Shown piece by piece: positions 1 to 5,225 of a stretch of 11,719 nucleotides of DNA. Numbering within the stretch: the first letter of the stretch is position 1; every line of letters starts with the position of its first letter. The stretch comes from Planctomycetota bacterium (GTDB taxonomy: Bacteria > Planctomycetota > UBA1135 > GCA-002686595): the NCBI GenBank assembly GCA_027623615.1, contig JAQBVH010000034.1:1-11719 (forward strand), in the 5' to 3' direction. The notes beneath the pieces were generated by a model. It saw only the letters and a list, made by a program, of their open reading frames with translations. It made no database searches and was not told the origin of the DNA. A program made the position numbers and the translations under genes.

Positions 1-1
1 C

Positions 2-1834
2 ACGACGCGGCCCGACACGATCTTCGGCGCGACCTTCATGGTCGTGGCGCCCGAGCACCCGCTGGTCGACCAGCTGACGACGGACGAACACCGCGACGCG
101 GTGCAGGCCTATCGGCGGGAGGCGTCGAGCAAGTCGGAGCTGCAGCGCACGGACCTGGCCAAGGGCAAGACCGGCGTCTTCAGCGGCGGATACTGCCTGA
201 ACCCGCTCCTCGGGCCCGACGACCCGACGGCGCGCGTGCCGATCTACGTGGCCGACTACGTCCTGATGGGCTACGGCACGGGCGCCATCATGTGCGTGCC
301 GGCCCACGACGAGCGCGACCACGAGTTCGCGACCACGTTCGACCTACCGATCAAGCCGGTGGTGAAGCCGGCCGACGGGAGTGAGGTCGGGGAAGGCTGC
401 ACCTCGAACGACGGCATCGCGATCAACTCGCCCGGCTGGGATGGCCTCGCGACCGACCAGGCCAAGGCGCGCTCGATCGAGCTGATCGTCGAGCGCGGGC
501 TCGGCGAGGGGAAGATCAACTACCGGCTGCGGGACTGGCTCTTCTCGCGGCAGCGCTATTGGGGCGAGCCGTTCCCCGTGTTGCACAGGGCCGACGGCAC
601 GCACCGCCGCGTCCCCGACGGGGACCTGCCGGTCAGCCTGCCGGACATGGACGACTTCGCGCCGCCCGACGATGGGTCGCCGCCGTTGTCCAAGGCGACC
701 GACTGGGTCGCGACCACCGATCCGGACAGCGGAGAGCCAGTCCTGCGCGACACGGACACCATGCCCGGTTGGGCTGGCTCGTGCTGGTACTACCTGCGCT
801 TCATGGACCCGGGCAACGACCAGGCCTTCGCCTCCGAGGCGGCGCTGAAGTACTGGGGCAACGTCGACCTCTACATCGGAGGCACCGAGCACGCGGTGCT
901 GCACCTGCTGTACTCGCGCTTCTGGCACAAGGTGCTCTGGGACGAGGGCCTGGTGCCGACCAAGGAGCCGTTCCAGCGCCTGTTCAACCAGGGCATGCTG
1001 ACCGCGTTCGCCTTCAAGGACGAGACCGGGCGCACCGTTGCGGTCGACGAGGTGGACGACGGGGTCGACCCGCCGGTGATGAAGTCCACCGGGAACGCCG
1101 TCGAGCGCATCGTGGCCAAGATGTCGAAGGGCCTCAAGAACGTCGTCAACCCCGACGACGTCTGCGCGGAGTACGGCGTCGACACCTTCCGGCTGTACGA
1201 GATGTTCATGGGCCCGCTCAGCGAGTCCAAGCCCTGGAACCCGCGCGACGTGCCGGGGCCGCGGCGCTTCCTCGAGCGGCTGTGGCGCCTGATGGTCGAC
1301 CCGGACGGGGACACGCCGATCCGTCCGCACCTGATGGAGGGCGCGGGTGGCGCCCCCGAGGGTGGACGTCTGGTCATCGAGCGTGCCCTCAACCAGTGCC
1401 TGAAGCGGGTCGAGGATTCGTTCAAGGCGTTCAACTTCAACACCGCCGTGGCCGCGTTCATGGAGTTCCTGAACGTCGCGACCAAGAACGCCGCCGAGCT
1501 GTCCAAGGACCAGGCCGAGCGGCTGGTGTGCGCCCTGTCGCCCTTCGCGCCCCACTTGGCCGAGGAGCTGTGGTCACGACTGGGTCATGCGGGCTCGATC
1601 GCGCGGGCTGGCTGGCCGAGCGTCGACGAGCAGTACCTCCAGGAGGACAGCTTCGAGCTGGTCGTTCAGGTCAACGGCAAGCTGCGCGGTCGCGTCAGGG
1701 CCTCGAAGCAGGCAGACAAGGCCGCCCTCGAAGCCCTGGCCGAAGATACCTGTGCCGAGCAGCTGAGCGGCAAGGAGCGGGTGAAGACGATCGTCGTCCC
1801 CGGCCGCCTGGTGAACTTCGTGATCAAGGGCTGA
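2..1834 (+). CDS. leuS: Leucyl-tRNA synthetase, C-terminal 610 residues (5' end outside window)
   Basis: Class I aminoacyl-tRNA synthetase that charges tRNA-Leu with leucine in the cytoplasm. The frame is already open at base 2, so the ATG at 38 is an internal methionine; the HIGH half of the active site lies upstream. Visible in order are the threonine-rich TTRPDT motif of the CP1 editing domain (visible residues 1-6), the editing signature [18 protein letters not shown] with its conserved aspartates (about 92-109), the catalytic segment [17 protein letters not shown] (about 177-193), the KMSKS-loop equivalent, read here as KMSKG (1118-1132), and an anticodon-binding helical domain. The C-terminal domain follows ([11 protein letters not shown], then [14 protein letters not shown]). 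About 40 residues containing acidic and glycine-rich sequence separate FNQGM from the KMSKG loop, longer than in E. coli LeuRS. The TGA stop is at 1832-1834. Editing residues look intact, so a functional enzyme is expected. Identity is very secure. Confidence 0.98.
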   Translation, partial: TTRPDTIFGATFMVVAPEHPLVDQLTTDEHRDAVQAYRREASSKSELQRTDLAKGKTGVFSGGYCLNPLLGPDDPTARVPIYVADYVLMGYGTGAIMCVPAHDERDHEFATTFDLPIKPVVKPADGSEVGEGCTSNDGIAINSPGWDGLATDQAKARSIELIVERGLGEGKINYRLRDWLFSRQRYWGEPFPVLHRADGTHRRVPDGDLPVSLPDMDDFAPPDDGSPPLSKATDWVATTDPDSGEPVLRDTDTMPGWAGSCWYYLRFMDPGNDQAFASEAALKYWGNVDLYIGGTEHAVLHLLYSRFWHKVLWDEGLVPTKEPFQRLFNQGMLTAFAFKDETGRTVAVDEVDDGVDPPVMKSTGNAVERIVAKMSKGLKNVVNPDDVCAEYGVDTFRLYEMFMGPLSESKPWNPRDVPGPRRFLERLWRLMVDPDGDTPIRPHLMEGAGGAPEGGRLVIERALNQCLKRVEDSFKAFNFNTAVAAFMEFLNVATKNAAELSKDQAERLVCALSPFAPHLAEELWSRLGHAGSIARAGWPSVDEQYLQEDSFELVVQVNGKLRGRVRASKQADKAALEALAEDTCAEQLSGKERVKTIVVPGRLVNFVIKG

Positions 1835-1844
1835 GGTTTCAAGT

Positions 1845-1870
1845 TCCGGGTCACGGGGCGCTGTCCCGGA
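1845..1870 (+). terminator. Weak inverted repeat after leuS, possible terminator
   Basis: TCCGGG (1845-1850) and CCCGGA (1865-1870) form a perfect 6-bp stem with a 14-base loop, starting 10 bases after the leuS stop. There is no T-run behind it, and it directly abuts the candidate -35 box at 1871. It could be a Rho-independent terminator of poor quality, or simply chance in GC-rich DNA. Confidence 0.25.
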
Positions 1871-1900
1871 TTGATCCCACGGGGCTCCGCTGCCTACACT
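1871..1900 (+). promoter_or_regulatory. Candidate sigma70-type promoter for the tldE-tldD operon
   Basis: TTGATC (1871-1876; consensus TTGACA, 4 of 6) is followed after 18 bases by TACACT (1895-1900; consensus TATAAT, 4 of 6). Transcription would start near 1907, giving a leader of about 109 bases before the ATG at 2016. It is the only convincing -35/-10 pair I found in the leuS-tldE gap. It implies that the tld genes can be transcribed independently of leuS, although read-through is possible. Confidence 0.5.
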
Positions 1901-1907
1901 CTGCGGC

Positions 1908-1946
1908 GAGGGGAGGCCGCGCCGGTCAGCGGCGTGGTCTCCCCTC
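1908..1946 (+). promoter_or_regulatory. Long 5'-leader stem-loop at the predicted transcript start
   Basis: Positions 1908-1924 pair with 1930-1946 over 17 consecutive base pairs (15 Watson-Crick, two G-T), leaving a 5-base loop GTCAG at 1925-1929. The outer part pairs GAGGGGAG with CTCCCCTC; the inner part pairs GCGCCG with CGGCGT through the wobble at 1919/1935. No T-run follows, so it does not look like an ordinary intrinsic terminator. Its base coincides with the start site predicted from the TACACT -10 box. A 5' mRNA-stabilising hairpin, a leader regulatory element or a dyad operator are all possible. The structure is seen; the role is inference. Confidence 0.7.
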
Positions 1947-2000
1947 ATCGTTCGACCCGGTCGCCGCCCCCCGGCGATCCACCTCAGTGACCGGCCCCCC

Positions 2001-2006
2001 AAGGAG
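2001..2006 (+). promoter_or_regulatory. Shine-Dalgarno site of the TldE-like gene
   Basis: AAGGAG lies 9 bases upstream of the ATG at 2016. It supports this start codon and shows that the organism uses Shine-Dalgarno pairing at least for this operon. Confidence 0.8.
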
Positions 2007-2015
2007 AGCGCCCGC

Positions 2016-3398
2016 ATGGCCTTGTTGCAGCAGGACCACGCCCTCGATCTGTGCCGCGAGCTCGTCGAGAAGAGCCCCGCAGACCAGACCGAGGTCACCC
2101 TCGAGTGTGTGGAAGACCGCTTCGTCCGCTACGCGGACGAGGGGCCGACCCAGACCGCCGACCGGGAGCGCTATGACCTGGCGATCCGTGTGCGCCTCAA
2201 CCCGAGTGACGCGAAGGGGCCCTTCGCCGGGTGGCGAGAGGCCCGCGCGACCTGCGGGACCCTCGACCCCGAAGACGCGCAGGCCGCGCTGGAGCGGGCC
2301 ATGACCCTGGCCGAGGTCACCGAGCCGAACCCGGACCTCGTGCCCATGGGGGGCCCGGTCGCGGTGGCCGAGACGGCTGCCGAGCGGCCGACGATGGACC
2401 ACACCTTCCGCGAGAAGGCGGCCTGGGTCGACCAGGCCCGCAGCGCCTGCGAGGAGAACGGGCTCGTGCCCGCCGGCCTGACCCAGACGACGGCGGCGAC
2501 CCGCAGCGTGGTCAATTCCCAGGGGCGCGCGGTGCACGGCGCGCGGACGCGGGCAGCCTTCTCCCTGACCGCCTCGCCGGCGAACGGGGAGGGTGGCTCG
2601 GGCTTCGCCGAGGTCATTCACAAGAACGTCGAGCGCCTCGACGTAACCGGAGCGATCGGCCGCGCCGTCGACAAGGCCGTCCGGAGCCGTCACACCGAGC
2701 CCGTCGACGCGGGGACCTACACCGTCGTGCTCGAGCCGGCGGCGGTGGCCAGCCTGCTGCTCTTCGCCGGCTACCATGGTTTCGGCGCGCGCGAGGTGCA
2801 CGAGCAGAGCTCGTTCCTCTGCGGTCGCGTGGGGGAGCGCATCTTCCCCGAGTCCCTGCTCGTCGCAGACCACGCAGCCAACGAGGTCTACCCCGGCTTC
2901 CTCTTCGACGGGGAGGGCTCTCCGCGCGCGCGGGTCGTGCTGCTCGAGGACGGCGCCTTGCTGGGGCCGGTCACCGACGAGCGCTGGGCGCGCAAGCTCG
3001 GACTGCCGAACACCGGCCATGGTCGTTCGCAGCCCTCGCCCCACGGGCCGTCGACGACCAACCTCTACCTCGCTCCGGGCAGCCAGTCGATCGACCAGCT
3101 CGTCGCCGGCATCGACCGCGGCCTGCTCATCAGCCAGTTCCACTACACGAACATGATCGAGCCGAAGGGGTTGACCCTGACCGGCATGACGCGCAACGGC
3201 ACCTTCCTGATCGAGAACGGTCGCGTGGGCACCGCGGTCAAGAACCTGCGCTTCACCCAGAGTCTGGTCGGCGCGCTGCAGCACGTGACCGGCGTGGGCG
3301 AGGAGCTCGAGGTCGCGGGCGCCCTGTTCGACGGCGAGGTCGTCTGCCCGGCCCTGCGCATCGAGAATTTCCAGTTCACCTCGACCACCGACTTCTAG
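2016..3398 (+). CDS. TldE/PmbA-like subunit of a TldD/TldE metalloprotease
   Basis: 460-residue member of the TldD/PmbA family (E. coli PmbA/TldE is 450). In that family TldE pairs with TldD to form a cytoplasmic protease that degrades unfolded or small peptides, known for processing the microcin B17 precursor and acting on the CcdA antitoxin. Family hallmarks are the N-terminal alpha/beta half, GSGFAE (195-200), QSSFLCGRVGERIF (264-277), FDGEG (297-301), the GRSQPSPHGPSTTNLYLAPG stretch (336-355) and the C-terminal MTRNGTFLIENGRV (391-404) followed by VKNLRF. Where TldD has HExxxH this protein reads LFAGYH (249-254): the first zinc histidine and the glutamate are missing, as expected for the non-catalytic partner. 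The start is set by the Shine-Dalgarno at 2001. It is the first gene of a pair, 10 bases before tldD. PmbA family membership is secure; substrates are unknown. Confidence 0.93.
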   Translation: MALLQQDHALDLCRELVEKSPADQTEVTLECVEDRFVRYADEGPTQTADRERYDLAIRVRLNPSDAKGPFAGWREARATCGTLDPEDAQAALERAMTLAEVTEPNPDLVPMGGPVAVAETAAERPTMDHTFREKAAWVDQARSACEENGLVPAGLTQTTAATRSVVNSQGRAVHGARTRAAFSLTASPANGEGGSGFAEVIHKNVERLDVTGAIGRAVDKAVRSRHTEPVDAGTYTVVLEPAAVASLLLFAGYHGFGAREVHEQSSFLCGRVGERIFPESLLVADHAANEVYPGFLFDGEGSPRARVVLLEDGALLGPVTDERWARKLGLPNTGHGRSQPSPHGPSTTNLYLAPGSQSIDQLVAGIDRGLLISQFHYTNMIEPKGLTLTGMTRNGTFLIENGRVGTAVKNLRFTQSLVGALQHVTGVGEELEVAGALFDGEVVCPALRIENFQFTSTTDF

Positions 3399-3401
3399 GA
3401 G
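3397..3401 (+). promoter_or_regulatory. Shine-Dalgarno site of the TldD-like gene, overlapping the upstream stop
   Basis: AGGAG begins inside the TAG stop (3396-3398) of the TldE-like gene and ends 7 bases before the first of two tandem ATGs (3409 and 3412). The overlap with the upstream stop suggests translational coupling of the two subunits. Spacing suits the first ATG, though the second (10 bases away) is also usable. Confidence 0.75.
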
Positions 3402-3408
3402 CTCCGCC

Positions 3409-4863
3409 ATGATGGACACAGCCCAAGCGGCGGTCGAGGCCGCCCTCAAGGCCGGCGCCGACTACGCGGACGCCCGCATCAATCGCCTCTCGCGCGAGGA
3501 GTACACCCTCAAGAACGGCGCCCTCGAAGGCGCCGACGCCCCAGACGAGGTCGGGCTCGGTGTGCGCGTGCTCGCCGGAGGCGCCTGGGGCTTCGCCGCC
3601 GCGCCAGCGACCTTCCGCGAGGCCGCGGACGTGGCCGGCGGGCTTGCCCGTCGCGCCACCAAGGTGGCCAGGGACTGCGGCTCCGCGCGCAAGGGCCCGA
3701 TCGAGCTGGCGCCCGAGGGCAGTCACTGCGGCGAGTTCGTGACCCCGATAGGCGAGGATCCGTTCTCGGTCCCGCTCGAGACCAAGCTCGACCTGTTGCG
3801 CGCGGCGGACGCGACGATGAAGGGCCGCTCGGAGACGGTCGTGCGTCAGGTGACCCTCTCCCTGCGCCGTGAGGAGCAGTGGCAGGTCTCGAGCGAAGGC
3901 TCGCAGCTGCATCAGGTGTTGATCCGTTCCGGCGCGGGCATCGCCTCGACCGCCGCAGCGAACGGTCAGGTCGAGACGCGCAGCTACCCCGCCTCCTTCG
4001 GCGGCAACTACAAGACCCAGGGCTGGGAGTTCGTCGAAGGTCTCGACCTGACCGCGAACGGCGAGCGCGTGCGCGACGAAGCGATCGCGCTCTGTCACGC
4101 AGACCCATGCCCGGGCGGCGAACGCACGCTGATCCTCGGTGGCTCGCAGTTGATGCTGCAGATCCACGAGTCCGTCGGACATCCCAACGAGCTGGATCGG
4201 GTGCATGGCCACGAGGTCGACCTGGCCGGTCGCAGCTTCGCGACCACCGACTTGCTCGGTTCGTTCACCTACGGCTCGCCCCACGTGAACCTGGTCGCTG
4301 ACTCGACCGTGCCCGGCGGGCTCGACACCCGCGGCTGGGACGACGAGTGCGTGGAGTCCGGGCGCTGGCACGTCGTGCGTGAGGGCCAGTTCGTCGGGTA
4401 CCACACCAGCCGCGAGTGGGTGAACCGTATCGACGAGCAGCGCTCCCGTGGCACCTCGCGCGCGGAGGGTTGGTACAACCCGCCGATCGTGCGCATCACG
4501 AACCTCTCCCTCGAGCCGGGCACGTGGGGCCTGGACGCCTTGATCGCGGACACCGAGGACGGAGCCGTGTTCGCGGACACGGTCAAGATGTGGTCGATCG
4601 ACCAGCGTCGGCTCAACTTCCAGTTCACCTGCGAGGTCGGGTACGAGGTCCAGAACGGGAAGCTCGGACGGCTCCTGCGTCGGCCCACCTACCAGGGGCG
4701 CACTCCAGAGTTCTGGCGCTCCTGTGACGCGATCTGCGGTCCCCAGCATTGGGAGCTGTGGGGGGTGCCCAACTGCGGCAAGGGCAACCCGATGCAGGTG
4801 GCCGAAATGAGCCATGGCGCTGCGCCGGCTCGCTTCCGAGGGGTCACCTTCGTCGAGGCCTGA
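3409..4863 (+). CDS. tldD: TldD-like zinc metalloprotease subunit
   Basis: 484 residues, almost the length of E. coli TldD (481). It is the catalytic subunit of the TldD/TldE protease, with its active site in the cavity between subunits and the complex in the cytoplasm. The metal site is complete: HESVGH at residues 253-258 supplies two histidine ligands and the catalytic glutamate E254, and NCGKG places a cysteine at 456, matching the third zinc ligand (Cys454 in E. coli). Further family marks are GWEFVEGLDL (205-214), RTLILGGSQLMLQIHESVGH just before and at the metal site, HTSRE (332-336) and WYNPPIVRITNLSLEPG (355-371). The start is one of two tandem ATGs; the first has better Shine-Dalgarno spacing. 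The gene sits 10 bases after the TldE-like gene. No damage is seen. The natural substrate cannot be read from the sequence, and no bacteriocin precursor or ccdA-like gene is in view. Confidence 0.95.
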   Translation: MMDTAQAAVEAALKAGADYADARINRLSREEYTLKNGALEGADAPDEVGLGVRVLAGGAWGFAAAPATFREAADVAGGLARRATKVARDCGSARKGPIELAPEGSHCGEFVTPIGEDPFSVPLETKLDLLRAADATMKGRSETVVRQVTLSLRREEQWQVSSEGSQLHQVLIRSGAGIASTAAANGQVETRSYPASFGGNYKTQGWEFVEGLDLTANGERVRDEAIALCHADPCPGGERTLILGGSQLMLQIHESVGHPNELDRVHGHEVDLAGRSFATTDLLGSFTYGSPHVNLVADSTVPGGLDTRGWDDECVESGRWHVVREGQFVGYHTSREWVNRIDEQRSRGTSRAEGWYNPPIVRITNLSLEPGTWGLDALIADTEDGAVFADTVKMWSIDQRRLNFQFTCEVGYEVQNGKLGRLLRRPTYQGRTPEFWRSCDAICGPQHWELWGVPNCGKGNPMQVAEMSHGAAPARFRGVTFVEA

Positions 4864-4916
4864 TCGGGTACGAAAGCGCCTCAAACCCAGACGGCCGCCC
4901 AAAAAAGGATTTCCTC

Positions 4917-4943
4917 GTAAGCTGTTGCGAGGTGGCAGCTTAT
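4917..4943 (+). promoter_or_regulatory. Inverted repeat with a competing alternative stem
   Basis: TAAGCTG (4918-4924) and CAGCTTA (4936-4942) are perfect inverted arms around an 11-base spacer; a G-T pair at 4917/4943 extends them. An alternative stem, CCTCG (4913-4917) with CGAGG (4928-4932), uses overlapping bases, so the RNA could form only one of the two. As DNA, the dyad could equally be an operator for a dimeric regulator. Confidence 0.45.
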
Positions 4944-4953
4944 GCAGTCAGTT

Positions 4954-4967
4954 TCGGGTTTGCCCGA
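4954..4967 (+). other. Tight 5-bp hairpin with TTTG loop
   Basis: TCGGG (4954-4958) pairs perfectly with CCCGA (4963-4967) around the loop TTTG. It stands between the dyad at 4917-4943 and the hairpin at 4976-4988, making a run of three consecutive stems. Confidence 0.4.
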
Positions 4968-4975
4968 CCGGAGCG

Positions 4976-4995
4976 GCACGACTCGTGCATTTGTT
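4976..4995 (+). terminator. Possible intrinsic terminator of the tldE-tldD operon
   Basis: GCACG (4976-4980) and CGTGC (4984-4988) form a 5-bp stem with a 3-base loop ACT, followed by ATTTGTT (4989-4995), the most T-rich stretch downstream of tldD. The stem is short for a strong Rho-independent terminator, but its placement 113 bases after the tldD stop and the trailing T residues fit. Confidence 0.35.
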
Positions 4996-5062
4996 AGGTG
5001 TCCGGAGCCGAGGGGGCGGAACAATATGGGGTCGACCGTCTCCCCGCGGTTCCCTCCGGACA

Positions 5063-5086
5063 GCCTGCGCGCTTCCTCGCGCGGGC
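5063..5086 (+). promoter_or_regulatory. GC-rich hairpin just upstream of the giant gene's start
   Basis: GCCTGCGCG (5063-5071) pairs with CGCGCGGGC (5078-5086) over 9 bp, including one G-T pair, with a 6-base loop CTTCCT. It ends 16 bases before the ATG at 5103. The 16 bases between contain no Shine-Dalgarno sequence. Such a stem could restrain or position ribosome loading; it is not followed by a T-run. Confidence 0.45.
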
Positions 5087-5102
5087 GCACCCTAGTCACA
5101 CC

Positions 5103-5225
5103 ATGCTTCGCACATCGCTCACCGCCGTGCAGCGCCATCCGGTCGGCCCGCGCCCGACCTGGGGGCTGCTGTCCACGTTGGGCCGCGTCCTCGCTGCCAC
5201 GACGCTCGTAGCTGCTGCCCATGCT
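5103..5225 (+). other. Signal peptide of the giant protein
   Basis: The first 41 residues have a long arginine- and histidine-containing N-region (about 19 residues, including VQRHPVGPRP) and a hydrophobic stretch, GLLSTLGRVLAATTLVAAA (21-39, interrupted by R28). AHA (39-41) is a good signal peptidase I site, with mature sequence starting GPFEDPSVEF. There is no lipobox cysteine and no twin arginine. Export by the Sec route is the simplest reading. Confidence 0.75.

Larger units (their letters stand above)
4864..5102. other. Intergenic region with several short hairpins, no gene
   Basis: These 239 bases separate tldD from the giant gene. The first 140 or so are visibly more AT-rich than the flanking coding DNA and include an A6 run at 4901-4906. 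I find no convincing sigma70 promoter and no credible gene. The region holds four separate inverted repeats, entered individually, plus one alternative stem (4913-4917 with 4928-4932) that excludes the first of them. Confidence 0.75.

Noticed and set aside
344..1555. 403-codon opposite-strand open frame within leuS
   Set aside because: Shadow of the LeuRS gene caused by high-GC codon use; the sense frame contains unmistakable LeuRS motifs.
559..2304. 581-codon + strand open frame spanning the end of leuS, the gap and the start of tldE
   Set aside because: It is out of frame with both real genes, is composed of Arg/Ala/Pro-rich low-complexity sequence and has no recognisable domain.
3376..4902. 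508-codon opposite-strand open frame over tldD
   Set aside because: Shadow of tldD; the sense frame carries the intact zinc site and family motifs.
4901..4906. A6 run as a possible terminator for a reverse-strand transcript
   Set aside because: No stable stem lies next to it on the reverse strand, and no reverse-strand gene is supported nearby.
5018..5041. ECF-sigma-like promoter: GGAAC (5018-5022) and CGTCT (5037-5041)
   Set aside because: The 14-base spacer is shorter than the usual 15-17 and the match rests on short motifs, so it is too weak to call without transcript data.
5026..5211. Possible short upstream ORF (61 codons) overlapping the giant gene's start, with AGGGGG 9 bases before its ATG
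   Set aside because: The product is Arg/Ser/Pro-rich with no recognisable features, and purine runs are common in this sequence. A regulatory upstream ORF is conceivable, but nothing beyond the spacing supports it.
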